A stretch of 33,313 nt of DNA, from contig NZ_JALLGL010000035.1 of assembly GCF_023072675.1 (NCBI RefSeq), forward strand, positions 1 to 33,313, in the 5' to 3' direction. Shown here one piece after another: positions 23,268-30,027 of this stretch. The notes beneath the pieces are model-generated. The model searched no databases. It was not told the origin of the DNA and was given only the letters and a program-made list of their open reading frames with translations. Numbering within the stretch: position 1 is the stretch's first letter; every line of letters begins with the position of its first letter. Origin of the DNA: Streptomyces sp. XM83C (GTDB taxonomy: Bacteria; Actinomycetota; Actinomycetes; Streptomycetales; Streptomycetaceae). A program made the translations under genes and the position numbers.

Positions 23268-24150
23268 TCACTTGCAGGTGATGTCGGACGAGGAGTACGT
23301 GCAGTACGTGCCGTCCGGGCCGCTGCCGTCGGTGGTCGGCTCCTTGCCCGTGTTGTTGCCGATGTACTTCTGGCACGCGACGATCTTCTTGCTGCTGTCG
23401 CCGACGATCGTGACGGCCTTCAGGGTCGCGCTGTCGCCGTAGTGGGTGTTGATGCCGACGAGCCTGCTGCCTTTGTGGGTGGCCTCGATCGTGTTGAGGT
23501 TGATCGTCTGCTTGTACTGCGTCTTGCAGTTGCCGCAACTGCGCACGAACGTCCCGAAGTTCTTCACGGCGAAGTCGGACACGTTCAGGGGTGCCGGCGC
23601 CGTTGAACCGGAACACCTTGTCGCCGGCCTCCTTCGCGCCGCCGCCGGAGACCGTGCAGACGTTCGACGAGGAGGAGCCGAGGAAGGTGGCGGCGTCCTC
23701 GCCGACGTCCTCCCACCAGACGTTCTGCAACGTGCAGCTGCCCAGACAGTGGATGCCGTCGGCGGCCGGGGAGCCGATGATGACGTTCTTCAGGACGGTG
23801 CCGGGCGCCAGTTCCAGGATGGGGCCCTGGTCCTCGTCCTGGCTGCCGCTGCCCAGGTCACCGCTGCCGTACAGCCGCTTCATCCCGTAGTCCGTGGTGC
23901 CGGACAGCGAGATGGTCGACGAGACGGCCTGGCTGCCGTTGGCGGTGGGCCAGGTGGCCGCGCTCGCGGGGGACAGCGCGCCCTCGGCCATGATCATGGC
24001 GGTCGCGAGGCGAGAGCGGTGGGTGCGCCGGTCAGAGCGCGGCGGCGTCCGGGCGGTGGGGGTGCGGAAGTCAAGTCCCGATGCCTTCTTCCGGTCGGGG
24101 GTGGTCAGGGCCGGCGGCCTTGGCGGAGCCGCCGTCGATGTCATCCACAT
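23268..24150 (-). pseudogene. Pectate lyase (PL3 family), interrupted by a frameshift
   Basis: The gene encodes a secreted pectate lyase of polysaccharide lyase family 3. One frame gives [20 protein letters not shown]...[11 protein letters not shown]...[18 protein letters not shown]...[14 protein letters not shown]...VFRFNGAGT; the other continues [19 protein letters not shown]...[12 protein letters not shown]...VVGDSS-type end. The two join at a run of four C (plus-strand G 23588-23591) where three would keep the frame, so a single inserted base is responsible, either a real mutation or a sequencing error. The N-terminus is also odd: the region before ATWPT lacks a good hydrophobic core and carries Glu in [12 protein letters not shown], and the start codon is unclear (24150 or 24163 in another frame). 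The gene is divergent from the CE1 esterase. Confidence 0.78.
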
Positions 24151-24219
24151 ACATGGACGGCATGTATCTCCGTGGATGCCGAGCGATGCTCCCTGGCTGT
24201 ATTGCAGTTCTTCTGAGGC

Positions 24220-24235
24220 CGATGCGGTCGCATCG
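24220..24235. promoter_or_regulatory. 7-bp inverted repeat upstream of the pectate lyase
   Basis: CGATGCG and CGCATCG separated by GT form a perfect palindromic element in the leader region of the pectate lyase. Operator or RNA hairpin cannot be told apart. Confidence 0.3.
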
Positions 24236-24253
24236 CTGAACAGACCGTAGAGG

Positions 24254-24265
24254 GTAAGCGCTTTC
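24254..24265. promoter_or_regulatory. LacI-type operator GTAAGCGCTTTC
   Basis: The perfect palindrome AAGCGCTT (24256-24263) has the central CG and half-sites typical of LacI/GalR-family operators. It lies about 105 bp before the pectate lyase start in the divergent spacer. Confidence 0.5.
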
Positions 24266-24323
24266 TGTTCAACGTCTCGCGCAGAACGGTTCCGGCCACC
24301 GGAGGGTGCGCCGAGAAGGGCCG

Positions 24324-24337
24324 TGGGAGCGCTTCCA
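24324..24337. promoter_or_regulatory. CebR-box-like operator
   Basis: TGGGAGCGCTTCCA differs at one base from the CebR box TGGGAGCGCTCCCA, the operator of the cello-oligosaccharide-responsive LacI-family repressor of Streptomyces. It is 72 bp upstream of the esterase start codon. Confidence 0.7.
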
Positions 24338-24409
24338 TAGCGGTCGTGTCCATGTCACCATGCGGTCCGGACGACGTTCATCCCGCGCGCATCAGAAGGG
24401 ACTCGAGCC

Positions 24410-25717
24410 GTGCCCCCCACCAGGAGACGACCGCTGCGCACCCTGTCGGCGGCCCTCGTCGCGGTCCTCGTGCCGCTGCTCGCCGCACTGACGCTCACCG
24501 CACCCCCGGCGGCGGCCCGCGCCGACGCCGTACCGGCCGCCACCCTCACCGAGGTCACCGGCTTCGGGGAGAACCCCAGCAACCTCCAGATGTACGTCTA
24601 CGTCCCCGCCGGCGTCGCCGAACACCCGGCCGTCGTCGTCGCCGTGCACTACTGCACGGGCTCCGGACCGGCGATGTACTCCGGCACCGAATGGGCCTCG
24701 CTGGCCGACAGCCACGGCTTCGTCGTGATCTACCCGTCGGTCACCCGTGCCAGCAAGTGCTTCGACGTCTCCTCGCCCCAGGCTCTCAGGCGCGGCGGCG
24801 GCAGCGACCCCGTCGGCATCAAGTCGATGATCGACTGGATGGTGCGCACCTACGACGCCGACACCTCCCGCATCTACGCCACCGGCATCTCGTCCGGCGC
24901 GATGATGACCAACGTCCTGCTCGGCGACTACCCGGACGTCTTCGCCGCGGGCGCCGCCTTCTCCGGTGTCCCCTTCGGCTGCTTCGCCACCACGGACGGC
25001 TCCGAGTGGAACAGCGCCTGCTCCGGCGGCACCGTCATCCGCACCCCGCAGCAGTGGGGCGACCTGGTCCGTGCCGCCTACCCCGGCTACACCGGCCCCC
25101 GGCCGCGCATGCAGCTCTGGCACGGCACCGCGGACGACACCCTGCGCTACCCGAACTTCGGGGAGGAGATCAAGCAGTGGACGAACGTCCTCGGTGTGAG
25201 CCAGACGCCCGCTGTCACCGACAGCCCGCAGTCGGGCTGGACCCGCACTCGCTACGGCGCCACCGGTGACCGCGCCCCCGTCGAGGCGATCAGCCTTCAG
25301 GGCGTGGGCCACAACCTGTACACCTGGGGCATGGCCTCCCGCGCCCTGACCTTCTTCGGCCTGGACGGTTCCACCGGGCCGGGCCCCGACCCGCAGCCGG
25401 GCGCCTGCCGGGTGCAGGCCACGACCAACGCCTGGAACACCGGCCTTACCGGCTCGATCACCATCACCAACACCGGTACGTCGACGCTGACCGGATGGCA
25501 GCTCGGCTTCACCCTGCCGGCCGGCCAGACCATCACGGGCGGCTGGGGCGCCACGTACAGCCCCACGTCAGGCGCGGTGACGGCAGTGAACGCCTCGTAC
25601 AACGGCACGCTCGCGCCCGGGGCTAACGTCACGATCGGCTATCAGGCGACGCACACCGGCAACAGCTCCGCCCCGACCGGGTTCACCCTCAACGGGTCGG
25701 CGTGCACGGCCGGTTGA
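24410..25717 (+). CDS. Secreted CE1 / PHB-depolymerase-type esterase with C-terminal CBM2
   Basis: A 435-residue secreted enzyme. Residues 1-40 are a signal peptide (twin-basic start, long Leu/Ala core, cleavage near AAARADA). The catalytic domain (about 45-320) is an alpha/beta hydrolase of the PHB-depolymerase-like CE1 group, with nucleophile Ser161 in GISSG, an Asp in GTADD (242-243) and His301 in GVGHN. A Pro/Gly linker (320-331) leads to a family 2 cellulose-binding module (332-435) with CRVQATTNAWNTGLTGSI-type start, TGWQLGFTLP and conserved Trp residues. The likely reaction is removal of acetyl or feruloyl groups from xylan while bound to cellulose. The GTG at 24410 follows AAGGGA. The CebR-like box upstream fits induction by cellulose breakdown products. 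Confidence 0.92.
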   Translation: MPPTRRRPLRTLSAALVAVLVPLLAALTLTAPPAAARADAVPAATLTEVTGFGENPSNLQMYVYVPAGVAEHPAVVVAVHYCTGSGPAMYSGTEWASLADSHGFVVIYPSVTRASKCFDVSSPQALRRGGGSDPVGIKSMIDWMVRTYDADTSRIYATGISSGAMMTNVLLGDYPDVFAAGAAFSGVPFGCFATTDGSEWNSACSGGTVIRTPQQWGDLVRAAYPGYTGPRPRMQLWHGTADDTLRYPNFGEEIKQWTNVLGVSQTPAVTDSPQSGWTRTRYGATGDRAPVEAISLQGVGHNLYTWGMASRALTFFGLDGSTGPGPDPQPGACRVQATTNAWNTGLTGSITITNTGTSTLTGWQLGFTLPAGQTITGGWGATYSPTSGAVTAVNASYNGTLAPGANVTIGYQATHTGNSSAPTGFTLNGSACTAG

Positions 25718-25757
25718 GCGATGCGATGAGCGCCGCCGGCCGGCGGTGGACGGTACG

Positions 25758-25898
25758 CGGTCGACCGTAGACGGACGACGGACGACGGACGACCGCCCGC
25801 AGCGGACCGCGTCCGGCGGGTTCTCCTGCCGCCCGGCGGCGAGCCCGCCCGACGGCGGTCGACCGTCGACCGATGACCGATGACCGATGACCGATGAC
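25758..25898. repeat. Two palindrome-plus-heptamer repeat units
   Basis: CGGTCGACCG, a perfect 10-bp palindrome, occurs at 25758-25767 and 25856-25865, 98 bp apart. The first is followed by three tandem GGACGAC heptamers (25773-25793), the second by four tandem CGATGAC heptamers (25871-25898). They lie in a gene-free gap (25718-25957) between the esterase and the peptidase remnant. Confidence 0.75.
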
Positions 25899-25957
25899 CG
25901 ACGGCCAGAGGGCCCTGGCCGACCGTCCACCGACCGGCCGTCCCCGCCGGCCGTCGC

Positions 25958-26446
25958 TCAGCCGCCGCACCCGTCCCGCACGATGCCCCGCGCCAACTCG
26001 GCCCGCGCCGGGGCGGGTTCGGAGGCGATACGGCGGTCGCGGTCGGCGTCGGCCGTCACGGCGGCCGGCAGCGACGGGCCGCTGAGCAATCCGGCGCGGT
26101 GCAGGCGGACGGGCGGGTGGAGTCGATGCCGTGGCCGCGCAGCGCGCCCACGCGGCGCAGCCGCTCGTATCCGTGGCCGGGCGCGGACGCCATGTGCGCG
26201 GCGAGCCGCTCCCACAGTTCCCCGGCGCGGTCCTGCGCCTGCCGGGCGCCGCGCCGCCCGCCCAGGCGCGCCGGATCGGCCTCGCGTCGCACCGCGGTGA
26301 CGGCCGAGCCGGCGACCAGCAGCCGGTCCAGAAGACGCACCGTGGCCTCGGTGGAGGATCGACGTTCCGGCGCAGGCGGTGCACCACACGATGAACCGCT
26401 GGTCCGTCTCGATGACGGACCCGCAATCAGGGCATGCCTGAGTGAC
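25958..26446 (-). pseudogene. Remnant of an M48-type peptidase gene with zinc-ribbon N-terminus
   Basis: Three pieces in different frames look like the ends of one larger protein. First, TQACPDCGSVIETDQRFIVWCTAC, a CxxC...CxxC zinc ribbon quoted here by ends TQACPDCG and VWCTAC (26446 to about 26370). Second, EATVRLLDRLLVAGSAVTAVRREAD...LWERLAAHM...YERLRRVGALRGHGID, the C-terminal helical part seen after the HExxH core of actinobacterial M48 proteins (about 26350 to 26115). Third, LHRAGLLSG...ADADRDRRIASE...ARGIVRDGCGG and stop (to 25958). The whole central part with membrane helices and HExxH is gone, and at least two small frame changes exist, one explained by loss of 4 nt near 26115. No start codon: GTC stands where the reading begins. 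The family call relies on memory of Streptomyces homologues. Confidence 0.6.
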
Positions 26447-26670
26447 GGTGCGTAGCTGATCGCGAGAGGTGGGCGCGATGCAAGCACGTTCGGGATCGCG
26501 CGGGCGCGGGCCGGACCCGGCCGGTCCGCGGTACGGCCCGGCGTCGTGGGGGCGTCGACTCGGGCACGGATCCGGGGCCGCCCCGCAACCCGGCGCCCCT
26601 GGCCAGGCCTGTCCCGGCCTCGTCCTGCCCCGCGCTCCGGCCGCGCGCCCGCTTCCGCCCGCGTCCCCGG

Positions 26671-27774
26671 TCAGGCGCCGCGCCGCTGCCGGGTCGTGGC
26701 GGCGCGGAGGTACTGGTGGGGCAGCCGAACCGTCCCGCCGAGGCGGTCGGCGGCCTGCCGGGCCCAGGACGGGTTGCGCAGCAGCTCGCGGCCGAGGAGG
26801 ACGGCGTCGGCCTCCTCGTTGGCGAGGATCTTGGCGGCCTGCTCGGGCTCGGTGATCAGGCCGACGGCGGCGACGGCCAGCGGGCTCTCGGCCTTCACCC
26901 GGGCGGCGTGCGGGACCTGGTAGCCGGGCCGGACGGGGATGTGCACGCCGGGGACGAGGCCGCCGGTGGAGACGTCCATCAGGTCCACGCCGTGGGCGTG
27001 CAGGTCGCGGGCGAGGCGCACGGTGTCGTCCGTGGTCCAGCCGCCCTCCTCCAGCCAGTCCGTCGCCGAGATCCGGAAGAACACCGGCTTGTCGTCGGGC
27101 CACACCGAGCGGACAGCGTCGACGACCTCCAGGGCGAGGCGGGTGCGGTTCTCGTAAGGGCCGCCGTAGGCGTCGGTGCGGTGGTTGGTGTGCGGGGAGA
27201 GGAACTCGTTGATGAGGTAGCCGTGGGCGCCGTGGATCTCCACCGCCTGGAAACCGGCGGCCAGAGCCCGACGGGCCGCGTCCGCGAACTGCCCGACGAC
27301 GGACCGGATCTGATCGACCGTCAGTTCGGCGGGCACCGGATGACCCTCGTCGAACGGGACCGGGCTGGGCGCCACCGGCTGCCAGCCGTGCGCATCCGGC
27401 CCGACGGGCCCGCCGCCCTTCCAGGGACGGTCGGTGGACGCCTTGCGGCCGGCGTGGGCGAGCTGCACCGCGGGGACCGTGCCCTGCTCGGAGAGAAAGC
27501 GGGTGATGCGGCGGAAGGCCTCCACCTGCGTGTCGTTCCACAGGCCCAGGTCGTACGGGGAGATGCGCCCCTCCGGGGAGACGGCCGTGGCCTCGACGAC
27601 GATCAGGCCGGTCCCGCCGGTCGCACGTGCCGCGTAGTGCGCGAAGTGCCAGTCGCCCGGCGCACCCGCCGACGGCCCGTCAGGTGCCGCCGAATACTGG
27701 CACATCGGCGGCATCCACACGCGGTTCGGGATGGTCAGGTCGCGCAGGGTGATGGGCTCGAAGAGCGCGCTCAC
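26671..27774 (-). CDS. Old-yellow-enzyme family ene-reductase, YqjM type
   Basis: A 367-residue FMN-dependent NADPH:flavin oxidoreductase. Features of the YqjM (thermophilic-like OYE) class are Cys25 in MPPMCQYSA, the FMN contacts in VVEATAVSPEGRIS, the substrate-anion pair His181 and His184 in EIHGAHGYLINEFLSP, and NHRTDAYGGPYENR. It reduces activated C=C bonds and detoxifies electrophiles such as nitro-esters and enones in the cytosol. The GTG at 27774 is preferred: GGAG lies 6 nt upstream and Cys falls at the family position; an upstream ATG at 27807 would add 11 residues. The divergent ArsR-type regulator probably controls it. Confidence 0.93.
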   Translation of the reverse strand: MSALFEPITLRDLTIPNRVWMPPMCQYSAAPDGPSAGAPGDWHFAHYAARATGGTGLIVVEATAVSPEGRISPYDLGLWNDTQVEAFRRITRFLSEQGTVPAVQLAHAGRKASTDRPWKGGGPVGPDAHGWQPVAPSPVPFDEGHPVPAELTVDQIRSVVGQFADAARRALAAGFQAVEIHGAHGYLINEFLSPHTNHRTDAYGGPYENRTRLALEVVDAVRSVWPDDKPVFFRISATDWLEEGGWTTDDTVRLARDLHAHGVDLMDVSTGGLVPGVHIPVRPGYQVPHAARVKAESPLAVAAVGLITEPEQAAKILANEEADAVLLGRELLRNPSWARQAADRLGGTVRLPHQYLRAATTRQRRGA

Positions 27775-27814
27775 GGCGGACTCCGTTCGTCTGGGGACCG
27801 ATGACATCGACTCG

Positions 27815-27830
27815 TACGATAACCATCGTA
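27815..27830. promoter_or_regulatory. Perfect inverted repeat TACGAT-N4-ATCGTA
   Basis: TACGAT (27815-27820) and ATCGTA (27825-27830) separated by AACC lie 41 bp before the ene-reductase start and 68 bp before the ArsR start. Size and position suit an ArsR-family dimer covering the reductase promoter. A second, weaker symmetric stretch CGAAG-GT-CTTCG lies at 27851-27862. Confidence 0.6.
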
Positions 27831-27897
27831 GTACGGTGAGTGTCTAACTGCGAAGGTCTTCGTACAATGAAGTCCTCAGACGAAGGGGAGCCGTGCC

Positions 27898-28254
27898 GTG
27901 ACCGCCACCGACACCGCCGCCGACCGCCGGGCCCTGCCGCATCCGGCGCGCGAGGAGATCCGGCTGGAGCCGGTGCTGCACGCGCTGTCCGACCCGATGC
28001 GTCTGCGCATCGTGACCGATCTCGCGGAGGCCGAGGGCGAGCTGTCCTGCTCGCACTTCGACCTTCCCGTCGCCAAATCGACCTCCACGCACCACTTTCG
28101 GGTGCTGCGCGAGTCCGGGGTGATCCGGCAGGTCTACCGCGGTACGGCGAAGATGAACGGGCTGCGCCGCGACGACCTGGACGCTCTGTTCCCGGGGCTG
28201 CTCGACGCCCTGCTGGACGCCGCCGCACGCCAGGCTGTCCGCCTCGGCGACTGA
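27898..28254 (+). CDS. ArsR-family helix-turn-helix regulator
   Basis: A 118-residue winged-helix repressor. LEPVLHALSDPMRLRIVTDL is the dimer and first helices, SCSHFDLPVAKSTSTHHFRVLRESGVI the HTH (ends SCSHF and ESGVI), and YRGTAKMNGLRRDDLDALFPGLLDALL the wing and last helix. There is no ELCVCDL metal site; one Cys near residue 51 precedes the recognition helix and could react with electrophiles. The GTG at 27898 follows GGGGAG. Divergent to the ene-reductase, which it probably represses, with 123 bp between starts containing inverted repeats. Ligand unknown. Confidence 0.88.
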   Translation: MTATDTAADRRALPHPAREEIRLEPVLHALSDPMRLRIVTDLAEAEGELSCSHFDLPVAKSTSTHHFRVLRESGVIRQVYRGTAKMNGLRRDDLDALFPGLLDALLDAAARQAVRLGD

Positions 28255-28349
28255 CTGCGGGGGCCCGGCGTACGTGTCCGCTGCGCTGTCAGGGTGCTCG
28301 GCGCGATCGGTGCGTGCGTGTCCGTTCGTATGGAATGTGATCATGCGGT

Positions 28350-28355
28350 TACGTT
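28350..28355 (+). promoter_or_regulatory. -10 box TACGTT before the 247-aa gene
   Basis: TACGTT lies 6 nt before the GTG at 28362, which has no ribosome site. It is the same hexamer used at the leader peptide, suggesting a leaderless transcript. The -35 region is not clear. Confidence 0.4.
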
Positions 28356-28361
28356 GCGTAT

Positions 28362-29105
28362 GTGCTAGAAGCATCCTTTCTTAATCTTTCTGATCGGTCC
28401 GGTACGGACGGCACGGTGTCCGTCTGGCCGGCCTGGGAAGTGCAGGAGGAGGGCGGCGCCACCTCGTGGTTCCAGGTCCGGCTGGCGTTCCGCGACGGCG
28501 CCCGGGTCGACGCCCTCGCGGTGATGTCCGGCGGCTGCGTCCGGCTGGAGGACGTCCGCGCCACGCCTCCGCTGTCGCTGGTCGACCTGACCGTGCTCGC
28601 GGACTGGATCGAGGAGCCGCTGTTCGAGGCGTGCGGAGTGCCCGCCCCCGACCCGGTGAAGGCCCCCGCTGCCGGGGGGCAGGCCGGCCTCCCCGGCGGC
28701 GAGGACCCCGACGGCGACGGGCGGGCGCCCGACGTCACGCTGTCGTTCGGCCTGCCCGCCGGGTCGTGGAGTGACAGCGGCGACGCCCCGGCGGGCGGCG
28801 ATGACGCGTACCGCCCCGAAGGCGATGATCATTCCTGCGCCGAGGCCGAGTGCGACCCGTGGGAGGCGTACGACGACACGTCGCCCGGCGCGGCTGTCGG
28901 CGCCCGGCGTGCCCGGCCCGCGTGGCCGCGCGGGATCGAGGGCCGCCGGCTGATCGCCGAGGAGTACCTGGCGGCCCAGGAGGAAGGCGTCGATCCCGTC
29001 CTGGCCGTGATGTGCGCGACCGGTCACAGTCGCCGCAAGTCCCTGCGCCTCATCGCCCAGGCCCGTGACGCCGGCTATCTGACGCCCCGTCACGCGCGGC
29101 GCTGA
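28362..29105 (+). CDS. Conserved Streptomyces protein, DUF6214-like
   Basis: A 247-residue soluble protein. The N-terminal domain (about 20-95) reads SVWPAWEVQEEGGATSWFQV, FRDGARVDALAVMSGG and LSLVDLTVLADWIEEPLFEACG. A long acidic, Gly/Pro/Asp-rich linker (about 97-185) follows, and the C-terminal 60 residues (WPRGIEGRRLIAEEYLAAQEEGVDPVLAVMCATGHSRRKSLRLIAQARDAGYL, ends WPRGIE and DAGYL) look like a helical, possibly DNA-binding, HTH-like unit with SRRKSLRLI. I believe it is the DUF6214 group, but that name is from memory. The GTG start at 28362 is probably leaderless. No function is known; its neighbours give no clue. Confidence 0.7.
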   Translation: MLEASFLNLSDRSGTDGTVSVWPAWEVQEEGGATSWFQVRLAFRDGARVDALAVMSGGCVRLEDVRATPPLSLVDLTVLADWIEEPLFEACGVPAPDPVKAPAAGGQAGLPGGEDPDGDGRAPDVTLSFGLPAGSWSDSGDAPAGGDDAYRPEGDDHSCAEAECDPWEAYDDTSPGAAVGARRARPAWPRGIEGRRLIAEEYLAAQEEGVDPVLAVMCATGHSRRKSLRLIAQARDAGYLTPRHARR

Positions 29106-29156
29106 TCACGCCTCCCGCCGTCCGCGGGCCGACCCGGCACCCGCACCCCGGCCGGT

Positions 29157-29249
29157 TCCCGGCGTACCCGACCGGTCCCGGTGCCCCGGCCGTCGCTCGG
29201 AGCCCCGGCTGCTCCCCGGCGTACCCGGCCGTCCCCGGCGTACCCGGCC
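29157..29249. repeat. Three copies of CCCGGCGTACCCGGCC
   Basis: Related copies at about 29157-29172, 29213-29230 and 29232-29249 fill the 164-bp convergent gap between the 247-aa gene and the DUF305 gene. No clear hairpin or gene is present there. Confidence 0.6.
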
Positions 29250-29269
29250 CTCACTGGCGCCCGGCCCCG

Positions 29270-29908
29270 TCACTGCATCTGCCGCATCCGCGTGATCTCG
29301 GCGGTCTGCTGGGCGATCACGTCGTCGGCCATCTCCTCCACGGCGATGCTGTTCCCCTGTGCCTTCACCTCCGCCGCCATGTCGATCGCGCCCGAGTGAT
29401 GGGTGATCATCAGGCTGAGGAACAGCGCGTCGAAAGCCGCGCCCTTCGCCGCGCCCAGTCGCGCCAGTTGGGCCTCGGTGGCCATCCCCGGCATGGAGTG
29501 AAGGTCGTGCGGGCCGGCCGTCGCGCTCTTGCCGTTGGATTTCAGCCAGCTTCTCATCGCGTCGATCTCCGGCCGCTGGGCCGCCGAGATGCGCTCCGCG
29601 AGCCGCCGTACCGCCTCCGAGCCGGCGCGTTCCGGGGCGAGCCGGGTCATCCGCAGTGCCTGCTCGTGGTGTTCGATCATCATCTGCGCGTACCGCACGT
29701 CCGCGCTGTTGGGGGTGTCGTCCTCCTTGCGCTGCGCGGCGGCGTCCCGCGCGGACAGGGTCCGGTTCGGCTCGCCCGGGTTGCCGGGGACGATCACCGA
29801 AGGCCCCTCGGAGGGGCCGGGAGCGGAGTCGCAGCCGGCCAGGGCCGCGGCGGTGAGCAGCAGTACGGCGAGTGCGGGCGGTGCCTGGGAGACGCGGCGG
29901 AAGAGCAC
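29270..29908 (-). CDS. DUF305 lipoprotein
   Basis: A 212-residue exported lipoprotein. The signal peptide ends in the lipobox LAGC with Cys26 as the lipid anchor. A disordered Pro/Gly/Ser segment leads to the DUF305 domain, a ferritin-like four-helix bundle with the paired motifs MMIEHHEQALRM and LMITHHSGAIDMA. Such His/Met-rich pairs suggest metal binding; a cyanobacterial DUF305 protein (CopM) binds copper. The GTG at 29908 follows AGGAG at about 7 nt; longer upstream starts would place charged residues before the signal peptide. It is divergent from the LVIVD-repeat gene with 119 bp between starts; both products are exported, so a shared surface role is plausible. Confidence 0.92.
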   Translation of the reverse strand: MLFRRVSQAPPALAVLLLTAAALAGCDSAPGPSEGPSVIVPGNPGEPNRTLSARDAAAQRKEDDTPNSADVRYAQMMIEHHEQALRMTRLAPERAGSEAVRRLAERISAAQRPEIDAMRSWLKSNGKSATAGPHDLHSMPGMATEAQLARLGAAKGAAFDALFLSLMITHHSGAIDMAAEVKAQGNSIAVEEMADDVIAQQTAEITRMRQMQ

Positions 29909-29951
29909 GGTTTTCTCCTGACGCCGGAACGACGGGCGCAAAGCACTGTTT

Positions 29952-29979
29952 TGGTGTGTCCATGATAAGCGGGATACTT
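29952..29979 (+). promoter_or_regulatory. Divergent promoter region of LVIVD and DUF305 genes
   Basis: On the plus strand TTGGTG (29952-29957), a 16-nt spacer and GATACT (29974-29979) form a promoter for the LVIVD gene. On the minus strand TATCAT (29963-29968) inside the same interval is a likely -10 for the DUF305 gene, so the two promoters overlap back to back. Confidence 0.5.
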
Positions 29980-30027
29980 CAGGCGTCCGTGCTCCGTTCC
30001 CCGTGAACGGCACAAGGGAGGAAAACA

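Noticed and set aside
20633..23281. 882-codon open frame on the plus strand across the AidB-like and PaaX genes
   Set aside because: It is antisense to one clear gene and out of frame with the other; length is explained by the lack of stop codons at this GC content.
23584..23595. Programmed frameshift in the pectate lyase
   Set aside because: The C4 run is not a known slippery motif, no downstream structure is evident, and the signal region also looks damaged; mutation or sequencing error is simpler.
24074..24163. 30-codon frame starting at ATG 24163 with GGAG upstream
   Set aside because: It overlaps the damaged start of the pectate lyase; it may be the original start put out of frame, but there is no evidence that the peptide itself is a gene.
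25689..26426. Minus-strand frame with a repeated VIGHRSS peptide
   Set aside because: The peptide repeat is simply the translation of the CGATGAC heptamer array running out of a broken gene; a 7-bp unit cannot hold a frame.
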